Below are positions 10,986 through 21,409 of a stretch of 64,000 nucleotides of DNA, piece by piece. A program made the position numbers and the translations under genes. The notes below the pieces were generated by a model. It made no database searches. It saw nothing but the letters and a program-made list of their open reading frames with translations, and had not been told where the DNA came from. Source of the stretch: Atopsyche davidsoni (Eukaryota > Arthropoda > Insecta > Trichoptera > Hydrobiosidae); the NCBI GenBank assembly GCA_022113835.1, contig JAILWY010000011.1:4588001-4652000 (forward strand), read 5' to 3'. The first letter of the stretch is position 1; each line of letters starts with the position of its first letter.

Positions 10986-12261
10986 TTCGCCATTCGTGGG
11001 AAACCATGTTTGTCTCTGCTCCTTCTTGGCATCAAACTACCGTTTCATATCTCTCAGACATTTCATGTTCTCTTTGTGTAGCGTGGCCAGGTCCGGTGCG
11101 AGACCTCCGAAGTCTGATGGCATCATCATCTTAGGTACATACTCCGCAAAGAACTCCTCAGGATCCATATCTGCTAAGTGTACATGTACCTAAAATAATA
11201 CAAACAAATAAGTAATTACCGTCACTGTAGTCTTTAGTCCACGCTTGTGGTCACACACATAACGTCACCTTCACACCAATTGAGTAAATTCTTTTATTTT
11301 GTTATTTTTATAAAAACTAATTTTGTTAAATAGAATCCTTCCACTGCCTTCACTTCTGAACTTCCATTCACTTCTATCAACTCATCACATTAAATTACTT
11401 CACTACAATCAAGAGATTTTTTGGTTTAAAACCTTTATTGCCTTTAGAGCTGTCAATTTAAAAAAAATATGAAGAAGCAAAATAAAGGGGCATTTAGTTG
11501 CTTAACCTAAGCAACGGTTTCAACAAATATATACATTTTTCTTACCAAGTTGAAGAGATCTTAATGGATGATAGGCCTTATGAACATTATTAATTTGTCA
11601 AAAAATCAATTGCAATTCAAAATATGTATGCCTACCATTTGGATTGGCGTTCCCTCATGGGTATATTTTAAAAATCTGGACGTCACTCTGAAAAAGTATT
11701 AAGAATAACTATCTATGCTGAAATGGATCAATGAAAAATTATTGTTACCTTTTTTAATGTATGAAAGCCTTTGTACTATATATAGCAGATGTTATGGAGT
11801 TATAAAACAATGTGGTGTTGAAAGACCTAGGGATCCACTAACTATTCTTCCTAAGAAAACCATGAACAGACAAAGAGAAATCTGAGACAACCTCCAAACG
11901 ATTAATGACTAATAATACAAATAATCAAATTTAATTAAGTATAAAGAGCAAAATTATTTACTTACATCGATTCTGCTGTCTCCGCTACTTTTGGTCTGTC
12001 AAGGTCTCTATCATCAAACATTTCAGGAGATTTATCTCTTATAGAGTAGTAGGACTCGATGTACCTCCTGGTTTTAGCCATATCCAACGGGGAAGAGTGA
12101 TGGAACAGCAGCAGGTGCTTGTCCGTGATGTCAAGAGGGATCCCCTTACTTTCATCCTGCACGGCTATCCACTTGCGCAGTTCGGTGATGTGAGACTGCT
12201 TGGGACCGGGATTGTACACGAAGCACGGATTGTAATCGAAGCCCAGCTCTAAGGCCGATAT
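10986..12261 (-). pseudogene. CRAL-TRIO pseudogene, array copy C
   Basis: This is a broken duplicate of gene B. Exon 1 (12261-11966) is 296 nt like its relatives, but the start codon ATG has become ATA (12261-12259), so MSALELGF-type translation cannot begin. Exons 2 and 3 are absent. Exon 1 is followed closely by sequence that matches intron 3 of gene B (11690-11880 against about 7015-7205, nearly identical). Exon 4 (11687-11546) has in-frame TGA and TAA codons, the first at the position of NCNSF in gene B. Exon 5 (11189 to about 10986) has an in-frame TAG at 11037-11039, after MKR. The splice sites of the remaining exons are intact, which suggests a recent death. An ATG inside exon 1 would give only a short, non-functional peptide. 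Confidence 0.9.
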
Positions 12262-12736
12262 CTTGCATACACGTTTTCTTTAAAAATAGTTAACTTTCTT
12301 TTACAAAAATGTTTTTTTACTTTTTTAAAAAAAACCATTTTGTTAGATTATTCATTAAAAATAAATTAAACAAAAACATCTCAATGAGATATATGATAAA
12401 ACTTTCGGATATTACTTCCAGTAATATCCACAGAGCGGAATAGCATAATACCTCTACAGAGAGTAATATCTCTTATACAATAACATACTATCTCTAGATT
12501 CATTTAAATTTTTAAAACTTCTTAAATCAACAAATAGAATTTATCCCTATTGTAGGGTTGGCCACAAAGGCATTAAATTTGCATTTATTCAATAAAATGG
12601 CATTAAATGTATGCTTACAGGATATTTATTTTCGCTATTTTATTTTTATGATCGCAATTTTCTCTACTGTGGTTTTGACACAATGTCTTGGTATTTATAT
12701 TATTCAGTGTAATTACCTACTCTCAATTTTCAAAGT

Positions 12737-12738
<2 letters not shown>

Positions 12739-12829
<91 letters not shown>
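12739..12829. repeat. (AT)n microsatellite
   Basis: About 90 bp of uninterrupted AT dinucleotides. Apparent Tyr-Ile reading frames through it are artefacts. Confidence 0.95.
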
Positions 12830-12832
<3 letters not shown>

Positions 12833-13149
12833 TCCTACTTAAGTACAGTGATAGTATTCAATATGTGCTAAAAAAAATTACTTTAACGTTAATAGAAAGT
12901 ACTTATACACACACTTATATGTACAGAGTGTGATAACTAAAAAATCTACCTTTATATAGAATTTCCAAAAGAATATTTTTGTAGTTATAATTGATCAAAA
13001 TATTAAGTCAAGCAAATTGTTTGCATTTCAAAACAGCATTTCGATGTCGCCTGCTTTTCATATATCGTTGGTATTTTTATGCTCATTATTACATTACATT
13101 GGTAATTGGTGATTGTAACATTTTTAGATAAAATTACCTATCTACGTTG

Positions 13150-13343
13150 GCGTGAAATACTTCTAACACGTGAAAAGCTGCAAAAGAGCTCTCTCTCTCT
13201 CTTAAAAGTACCGATCAAAGATATTTACGACGAACAAATGGTTTAACGCCCGACTGTCGGGTCGGTCTGCAGTTCGCGGCGTCATTTTTGTGCGATTTGC
13301 TAGAAATTCATGTGAAAAATGGCCATTATTTCGAAGAGAAACG
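13150..13343 (+). promoter_or_regulatory. Candidate distal first exon and promoter for the Ser/Pro-rich gene
   Basis: A locally GC- and CpG-richer stretch ends in an ATG at 13319 in good context (GAAAAATGG). An in-frame TGA lies just upstream at 13313-13315, so this is a first Met. The frame encodes MAIISKRN plus one base, then a strong donor GTAAGA at 13344. That phase matches the acceptor at 35861-35862, where the large downstream frame is open from 35863 with two bases before its first full codon. Splicing would add 18 residues in front of the Met at 35892. The join is inferred; the intron would be about 22.5 kb. Confidence 0.4.
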
Positions 13344-13574
13344 GTAAGACACTTTGTATAATCGTAATAAACCTTTTATTTAATCGGAAACGTTGATAAA
13401 ATACGCAACATCAACTCTTTCTTTACACCCAAATACGTAACCTTAGCAGCACGTTTTGTACATGCCAAATACCGTATAAATAATCAGAAAACGTGTTGTA
13501 TGTTCAAACGAGTGTTTTTTTTTCTGTTTTATAAGATTAATTTTTAATATTTATTAAAAACTCACCATCGTCGC

Positions 13575-13835
13575 GTCTCGCGTGCCCGGCATTTTTGAAC
13601 TCGGCTGTCAGCGGTCAAAGCTCGATTATTACTATAATACTCACAAATTATTCATTACGCAAATCACAAATTTATTATAAAGATTCGGACTTTGTGGAAT
13701 TGGTGATGCAAGCTGATTTATTTACATTTTGCATCGAAATAAACACGTTTTGCGGCAGGTCAGGTCTCTGGCCGCCCGCGCTGTCACTTGTTTCACCGCA
13801 CTAACGCCATCCGTTGATCGCAATTCACACTTTAT
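13575..13835. other. GC- and CpG-rich island, possible regulatory DNA
   Basis: Unlike the AT-rich surroundings, two patches (13575-13625 and 13745-13830) contain many CpG dinucleotides (GTCGCGTCTCGCG, GGCCGCCCGCG). No convincing reading frame. It lies just inside the putative first intron after 13343, so it could be promoter-proximal or enhancer DNA. Confidence 0.3.
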
Positions 13836-13919
13836 ATTGTAGATTTACTCAAAAGTACAGAGTGGTTACAAAATATTACAACACGGTAGACTTCAAATCA
13901 TAGTCCTTGCAACAATAAC

Positions 13920-14540
13920 TCACATTGGATATCTTCAAATTTTAATGTGACCATTATAATAATTGTATTGCAAATAACATAAAAGATTTTTTTTTTTTTT
14001 TTTAATTTTTTTACTTTTAGTTATTTTACTAATCATACTGTTAACGGATAAGAGAAGGTATGTGGAGAAATAAAACACAATCATAATAATAATATCAAAA
14101 AATAATATTAAATATATAAATATAACCTTGAAAAACAAACGTGCACATACTCTGATACCAGTCAAATCCAATTAAAAAATAATTTCAATCTATATTTATA
14201 GACATTTAACGTCCAGTAGAATATTGAATGGGTTTTTTTGTTTTACATGTGTTTTGTACGTATTTCTTAAAATGTTCAGATGACCATAACAATAATTCTA
14301 CTTTTAGTTGTTATATTAATCACCCTGTCAATGGAGAAAGGAATGCGTGTGGAGAAATAAAATAAAATCATAATAATCGTGCTATTAACTAATATAAGAA
14401 AATATATTAAAATCAGTATCACAATTACCTTTAGAAACAAACGTGCACATGCCCAGATACCAATCAAATCTAATTGAAAAATCATTTCAAACTATATTTA
14501 TAATAACGTCCAGTAGAAAATTTTATGGGTTTTTTCATGT
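13920..14540. repeat. Diverged tandem duplication, about 320-bp unit
   Basis: Segments about 13935-14235 and 14270-14535 align along their length: CTTTTAGTT, TGTGGAGAAATAAAA, AACAAACGTGCACAT and AACGTCCAGTAGAA occur in both in the same order. On the minus strand both copies keep a short open frame with a -CARLF- core followed by a GT, but without further exons this is not called as a gene. Confidence 0.65.
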
Positions 14541-16076
14541 GTTTAAAACTTTATGATTTGTTTTGAGGTTGATTCAAAGTAAATTAAGATTTTTCGCCTC
14601 ATTTCATGGGTTGGTACAGTAAACATAAACTATAAAAATTTTGCACGAAAATGCATTCACTTCTACAAAATCAATAGTACTGAAGCAGTATTTCATTGAA
14701 AAAAAATTGTTTCATATCACAAATACTGACTGTTAGTGTGAATACTTTACACAATCCCATATATAATATGTGAAATCATCTCAACAAAAAATACATAATA
14801 CATAAAGAATTTTTCAATATCTTTCGGGTTAACAAAATTCAGTGCTGGTGTATCGAGATATCTTTAACTTAAAAATTGACCTAACTTCTCAATTTTTTAA
14901 CTTGTTAATTGTTAATCTGCATGCATTGATTCGTCAAGCATTATATGTTGTTTCCTTATAAATAATTTGAACATTTTTTTTTGACATGGTTCATAAATTT
15001 TAGTGATTGAGTGAAAGCTTCATTTGATATTAAAGTATAATTGATAATTTGTTTGAGGTGATTAAAAAAAAATATATGATGACTTTAATAATTTTCACAA
15101 TCAAGCATTGAGGCCACAACGAGATGTACTTACTGCAGAGCATAAGCCCAAAGTTATGGGTATCAAATATCAATATCACGGGTACTTGTGGTGCCAAATA
15201 TAGATGTTGATTATTGCAGAAAATTTTTCAAAAATTCAACATCACAATTTTAGTACATGTATATTCGTACAGTATAGACAAATCATCCTTATAACATCAA
15301 ATTCAAAAATATCCCAACCCCATTCAAATCCAAATATAACGCCAGTGTACTCAACATGAGTGCAATTTTGCCTCACAATAGCTATAGCCGCCTAATCCAA
15401 ATATTCTCTTTCATCTTAGCATCATTATGAGAGATCTGAAAATCCCTGAACTTGACATACCCTAAATTCAAGCTCATATACAGGAAAACCAAAACCTTGT
15501 ATTTAAAAACACCAAGATAATTACAGATGGCAATAATAAAATCAGTACACATGTGTTGGAACTATCTTACTAATTTAGAGGAATGTTAAATCTCTTAACA
15601 TCTTCGGGCAAGAGATTTTGGTGCAGTTCAAATGGACGGTATAAGAAAGTCAAAGAACAATGATTCACATCAATATCTCCTTTATGATATTAACATCACA
15701 GAGATAAGAGTACTAATGAGTCATATGTAAATAACGGATTAATAAACAATAAGACTTATGCATTAACAAGTTTGGTGTGTAAAAATAACTAAAAATGGGC
15801 AGACGGTAATTGTTTGTTGATACTATGGTATATATGTAAATCAATCACTTTACTTTTTGAGAAGTGAGTTTTAACAAATTTCATAATGCACTATAATAAC
15901 AAATACTATAAATTTCTCTGACTTCCTCCCAACTTTGAACCTACATTTTTTGGTTAATATATGGTACTCTTAAAAAACTTAATGACAACATTTGCCGACA
16001 AAACATCACAGACCTATATCTTTAATAAAGTTCCGACTTGAATTTTTCATAAGCGTTTGTAAAATTGATTTATTGA
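14540..16076. other. No gene seen
   Basis: AT-rich sequence with no convincing exons, terminal repeats or RNA genes. It is the 3' flank of gene D. Confidence 0.5.
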
Positions 16077-18800
16077 TCAATTATCTGTAGAATTATACCA
16101 AGCGTGCCTCTGTTTCTCTTCAGCATCAAAGTACGGTTTCATCTGTCTCAGACGATCCATGTTTTCTTTGTGTAGTGTCTCCACATCGGCCTGGAGACCA
16201 CCATAGTCTGAGGGCATCATCCTCTTGGGCACGTGCTCTGAAAAGAATATTTCCGGGTCTTCATCTGCCATATGTAAATGTATCTGAAAGAAAAGAGTTT
16301 AGTTATTTAATCTCAGGTTACATTCAGGGATGAAACGACAACAATTTGAATTATTTTTTTAACAGAAATACTGCATACTTTTTATTAGCTTTACATAACT
16401 TTAGATATGTTATACTATAGTCTACATTATGTATCAGTGACGTGCAGTTAATACGGATAAGGTATACACATTATATTGGTGAGTTGTAGTACCTTCTAAA
16501 AAACCTATTTTTTTAACATTTAATAATAATTTTCATTTTAATAAAATAATGAATATAAAAAAATACACAATATTTTAAGGATATCAAAAGTTACATCTTT
16601 GTTGTCGTCTCTTTCGAAACACATTGACAAACCACAAATAGGCAGTAAAATTTAAATAGACGCGTTGTATTTAAAATGAATATATATTTTTTAAGTTCTT
16701 ACCAAACTAAATACATCTTTGTTGATAAAAGGTCTCAAGAACATCATGATCTTGTCAAAAAAGGAGTTGCAATTCAATACGTGCACAGCCTTAACTCGGA
16801 TTGGCATTCCCTCTTGGGCATATTGAAAGTACTTTGATGTCAACCTGTAAAAAAAAACGCACGCTCTGTTGAATGCTGGTTGCATTTGTAACCAAACCTC
16901 TTCTTGGTATGATCTACCTGAGTAGATCATACCAGGAAGAGGTTTGCTACAAAATATCAACAAAAAAAAATAATTTTAGTAATATTATAGCTTGAGTACT
17001 GAAGTATTAATTTTTGGTCAGACAACAAGAAATATATTTAAAAACCATCACTGTGATGGCTAGATTTAATTGAATAATTTATTTCGTTAGACTGTGACCT
17101 CATGTTTTTACAAGTTGTATTTTTGACTAATTTCAGTAATAATTATGAAGTAAGATAATATTCAGGAATAAATTATGGTTTTTGTCGATTCAGATTATAA
17201 GTAAATGTAAAAAGCATAATTTTTTTTAATAAATAACTAATGTAGTAGTTATGTTGCAAGCAAGGAAGTGTTATTTTTAATAATAAAAAATATATATAAT
17301 CACTATAAAGCTCTCTACCTAATATTGGAAGATAAGATTCAATTATATGCAGATACAAAGCAGAACAAATTTTTTCTAGTAAAACACTCCATTTTAACGA
17401 CTGTTCACTTTTATTTTATTCTGCAAAATAATGATTAAAAAAAACTATGTAAACTTACGATACATTGCCTTTTAGCAAATGTCCAATACTAATTCCTTTA
17501 AAGTCGTATACAAAAATAACTCCATTGTTTTGGATTCCTCTCTCGTATATGCACCTGTCTAGAAAATAAATAGACGCTTGAAACAATGAAGAGTTAAAGA
17601 AAAATATAGGTATTTATTTATTTAAAACTGTTTTGATTTTATCGGCTTGAAACCTGAAAATATACTGTTTTATACCAATAGCATTTATCAACAATTTGAT
17701 TTCAGAGTTTTGAGTAAAATATGAACAATTAAGTCATTTATCATAAAACATACAATACGCCAAGTGTGCACGTGTTTAGCCTCCATTGTAATCATACGAT
17801 CTAGATGCCTCAATCCAATGTGCTTAGTGAGGTGGATTAAAATGTAAAACCCTGCATCAACATAATAAATAATAGTATTAGAAGAAAGAGCTTACCGATA
17901 GTCATTATGAAAACTTTGTTGGCTGCGGGAGGGTGATAGTTCCTTGGTGCACATTTTATAAATCGATGGAATATCACGCTACAGCCTTCATCAGTAAACC
18001 CAGACATAAGTGCATACTCTCTGAAAAATCAATAAGTTATTTCTACATTTTTTTGTATATAAAGATATTTTTGAATAAAAGATAACTCCACGTTGTATAT
18101 AAAGATAACTCCACGTGCTTCTATCTATCTCCTCAAATCATGATTCTATGAACCTTACTAAAAGCTCGGTATATCATTATAAAAAATTAGACTTTCTCTT
18201 ATATATGCATATTAATGAAATTTTTAAATGTAAGTATCTCTAAACTTTCAATGTAATCGGCACAACCAATAATCATTAAATTAGTTGCAAATATTGTGCA
18301 TGTATGCCTAAAATTCTAGATGCTAATATCTGAGATTTTTTATAGAACTTGCATCATATTAATATACGTCATTAAAATTTAAAATTATTTTTGTATTAAT
18401 TTGATATGTAAACACATATTGATAAAACCAAAAACCACAGTAATAATACACAAAAAAACATTTTAGCGTCTACGAATTGTGATAATGCTACTTGAAAATT
18501 ACCAATTTACACATAAACAGTAAACGTGCTAATAGGCTGACCTTAAGAATTTCTTTCAACGAAATAACAAATAACCAAATTAAAAAAATTAAGTTCATAC
18601 GTAGTTTTGCCGAACCACTATCTGAATGATACTTATTTACAAAATCACCTGTATTAACCGAAATTATAAAAAAAGTAATTTACAATCGCTCGATATGTCA
18701 TTATTCAGTAACTGATTAGATTTTAATAGTGCATCCTTTCCCGTACCTGTCTAGATTAATTAACCTGTGGGAGATAATCAAATACAAATTTATATATATA

Positions 18801-18831
<31 letters not shown>

Positions 18832-19431
18832 GTGTGTGTATGTGTATGTGTATTTTTTTACTGTAGACCCCGGGCAGTGCTTTGGAACTACTTCCGCGTG
18901 CCGACAGCAGGTTTTTAATTGTATAATGTATAAGTATGTACACATACACAAAAAATCATTCATTCGTGAAGGGGGGCTTTCCTAGGGAGCGCCCTTTTGG
19001 TTGCTCCCCAGTCTGCCTCCCTGCCCTTATATGCATCTCTGATATTCGTCCCTATCTGTCCAAGGAGACAGTCTCTCAGTGTTGCGCTGAAAAGCATATG
19101 TATATGTATAGATATACATGAGATCATTGACTCACAAAAATTCAGCAGATTCTTCTTCTCTTTGTCCGTCCAGGTTTCTTTCGTCAAACATTTCGGGGGT
19201 TCTCTTTTTGACGGAGTAGTAGACCTCGATGCATCTCTTGGTGCTTTCCATGTCCAGCTCGTTGGCGTGGTGGAACACCAGCAGCTGGGCGTCCGTGATG
19301 TCGGGGGGGACGCCCTTGTCCCTGTCCAGGGAGGCGATCCACCCCCGCAGCTCGGCCACGTGGGCCAGCTCGAGGCGGGGGTTGTGCGCGAAGCACTCCT
19401 CGCGGTCGAAGCCCAGCTCCAGCGCCGACAT
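16077..19431 (-). CDS. CRAL-TRIO (alpha-tocopherol-transfer-like) protein, array gene D
   Basis: Five coding exons: 19431-19136, 18020-17896, 17558-17459, 16844-16703 and 16283-16077. They are 296, 125, 100, 142 and 207 nt, so the protein is 289 aa, one codon longer at the C-terminus than A and B, with the same intron phases. The MSALELGF start at 19431 is preferred over an in-frame ATG at 19443 because it makes exon 1 the same length as in its paralogs; the sequence TTGGTAG just upstream may be an acceptor. Motifs: GFTDEGCSV, IYERGIQNNGVIFVYDFKG, VHVLNCNSFFDKIMMFLRPF, MMPSDYGG. Exon 1 is strikingly GC-rich (19250-19430), unlike the homologous exons. A hAT-like element ends only 59 bp upstream of the ATG. 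The role is presumed to be hydrophobic ligand transport; the ligand is unknown. Confidence 0.9.
16893..16946. repeat. Short near-perfect palindrome in intron 3 of gene D
   Basis: Arms of 25 bp (16893-16917 and 16922-16946) match at 24 positions with a 4-base loop CTGA. The arm starts CAAACCTCTTC and ends GATCTAC. It would form a strong hairpin in the pre-mRNA. Confidence 0.85.
18796..18856. repeat. (TG)n microsatellite with TATG interruptions
   Basis: Runs of TG broken by TATGTATG, in intron 1 of gene D. Confidence 0.9.
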
Positions 19432-19490
19432 CGTGCCTACCAATTTATTGTGAATTCAAACATTTTTCCCAGCACAAACTCAGTGTAGAG

Positions 19491-20227
19491 CAGAGGCTCC
19501 CAAAGTGGTCAATAGCGACCCCCAGGGGTCGATTTCGCCCTGCAAGGGGTCGATGAAAGTGAAAAATAAAATTAGGGGTCCACGAACTGTCAATGGGGGT
19601 CTACAAGAGTGGATCCCATTTAAGCAGGTCATCGCCAAAATTTAGACATTTCGTAAATGTCATAATGCACCGAACACAGATTGTACCTATGTACTTTGTG
19701 ACGAATCGAAGCCCTGAAGCGTAGAAATTCGTGCCAAATGCACGAGAAACGAGACTTTCGGCATTGTAAAACTATACCGACGTACCATTTGGAGCTTATG
19801 GCATAAGAAGACGAACCATTACGATCGTGCTACCTTTTTTTTAAAAATCATTTACTCTAATAAACTCGGATGGGCAGCGAGCTAATTGGTTGTACGGAGC
19901 GCTAATGTGCGTAATAAAACAAGTTGATTTGACAAATATACCGAGAAAATAAAGACACCTGTACGTCTTATGAACGTGGGAACTTTGGCGACCGAGGACA
20001 GAAAGACCCTTCCAAGGGAGACAGCTTTAAATCAAGACCCATTCAAGCCCATAAACTCACCCACTGTACAGTAAACCCTATGAAAGTGAGTTGTTCTATA
20101 TAAGATGTCAAAAATATGTTTGAAGTTGATGAATTTGTAAAAATTCAATATTAGCAAGGCAGGGGGTCGACGAAAAACACGAAAACTCGACAAGGGGTCG
20201 ACGGGACAAATAGTTTGGGAAACTATG
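19491..20227. mobile_element. Non-autonomous hAT-like element upstream of gene D
   Basis: Terminal inverted repeats CAGAGGCTCCCAAA (19491) and TTTGGGAAACTATG (ending 20227; 11 of 14 match) are flanked by an 8-bp near-duplicate GTGTAGAG / GTATAGAG. GGGGTCGA motifs lie near both ends. About 737 bp, no transposase seen. It sits 59 bp upstream of the gene D start codon and probably interrupts or forms part of its 5' region. Confidence 0.75.
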
Positions 20228-20244
20228 GTATAGAGTTATATAAC

Positions 20245-20360
20245 AGAGTAGTCCATGTACGCTACCGCCTAAGCCACACGTTGTAAGCCTCACAATCTGC
20301 TGCGGGATCAGGGGATAGCCGCACACCGTATTGCAAGCAACAACTATAAAATAAATAATC
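20245..20360 (+). repeat. Short interspersed repeat, copy 1 of 6
   Basis: A family of about 110-130 bp seen six times between 20 and 30 kb. Shared marks in this orientation: TACCGCCTAAGCCACA, TGTAAGCCTCACAA, GGATCAGG and CGTATTG. No coding capacity and no clear tRNA head. It follows directly after the hAT-like element. Confidence 0.7.
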
Positions 20361-20943
20361 TTGATTTTTTTTTAACTTCAATACATAAAATCATAATGTG
20401 TCTACTAAACTATTTTACCAGAAAGTAAAAATATATAAAATCGGATAATTAAATACGCATTTGACTATATACTTGTTTTTGTAATAAAATATCTAATCTT
20501 ATGCAATGTCTCGATCCACGTGTAGCTACAAATTAAAGCTGCGTATTGTCACATTTTTTTGTTGTTATTGAATGTTAGTCAGTTGATTTATATCTTCATA
20601 ATTAACTTTCCGATCATGATAACCGTAGTAAAAAATATTTAAATATTTTGAAATTAAAATAACTACACATATCCTTTACAGTAGATAATCAACAGTGACT
20701 GTAAGATAAACCATGTTTTAAAAATAATATATATTTTTTGGTTACTTAATAAATTAAGCATGAAATAAAAAAATACGTCATTAATGAAACTTGTTTTTTA
20801 AGAAATTAATTGCACATTTACTACTTATTTAATCTGTTTATTGCAAGAGAATCCTTTATATTTTTTATGGACTCTCTTGGATGAATGCAAAGTTCAATAA
20901 AATGTAGTGATTGGTACTTTTTTGGTTAATTAAAATTACTTAA

Positions 20944-20946
20944 AAT

Positions 20947-21031
<85 letters not shown>
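20944..21031. repeat. (AC)n(AT)n compound microsatellite
   Basis: About 22 bp of AC repeats passing into about 60 bp of AT repeats. Confidence 0.95.
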
Positions 21032-21034
<3 letters not shown>

Positions 21035-21333
21035 AATTTTGCTTCAACCATTTGAAATACAATGAAGACACCTTCTACACGAAGAAATATTATAACTATT
21101 ATGCTAAGTGTAGGATAAAACATGACTCTCGTGTCGGTAATTCAATAAATTCCAAGGTAACTTTGCTGTGATAACGCATTAGATAATATTTATCATTTTC
21201 TTTAAACATTTTCTTAAAAACAAAACAGCCAAACCAGACAAAGTATTTGTTTTTATTTTTAAATAGCTTTGAAAAATAAAAAAAAAATTTGGATAATTGA
21301 TTAACACTATAAACGACAGACAATTATAACACC

Positions 21334-21407
21334 GGTGCTGTAGCTCAATTGGTTATAGGGCTAGGCTTCCATAGCCAGGAAACTTTGGTTTCGTATCTCA
21401 CCAATAC
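21334..21407 (+). repeat. tRNA-like sequence, probable SINE head or tRNA pseudogene
   Basis: Box-A-like TAGCTCAATTGGTTATAG is followed by an anticodon-arm-like GGCTA...TAGCC and a box-B-like GGTTTCGTATCTC. The spacing fits a tRNA but the arms pair poorly and box B is not canonical, so it is not called as a functional tRNA. Confidence 0.5.
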
Positions 21408-21409
21408 AG

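Noticed and set aside
12558..12933. Plus-strand frames with long Tyr-Ile repeats (also near 35273-35512 and 48373-48615)
   Set aside because: They are translations of (AT)n microsatellites.
19443..19443. Upstream ATG of gene D giving four extra residues (MVGT)
   Set aside because: Paralogs start at MSALELGF, exon 1 is then exactly 296 nt, and a possible acceptor falls between the two ATGs.
19184..19453. Alternative frames on both strands across exon 1 of gene D
   Set aside because: They are open only because the exon is GC-rich. The CRAL-TRIO frame is fixed by homology to A and B.
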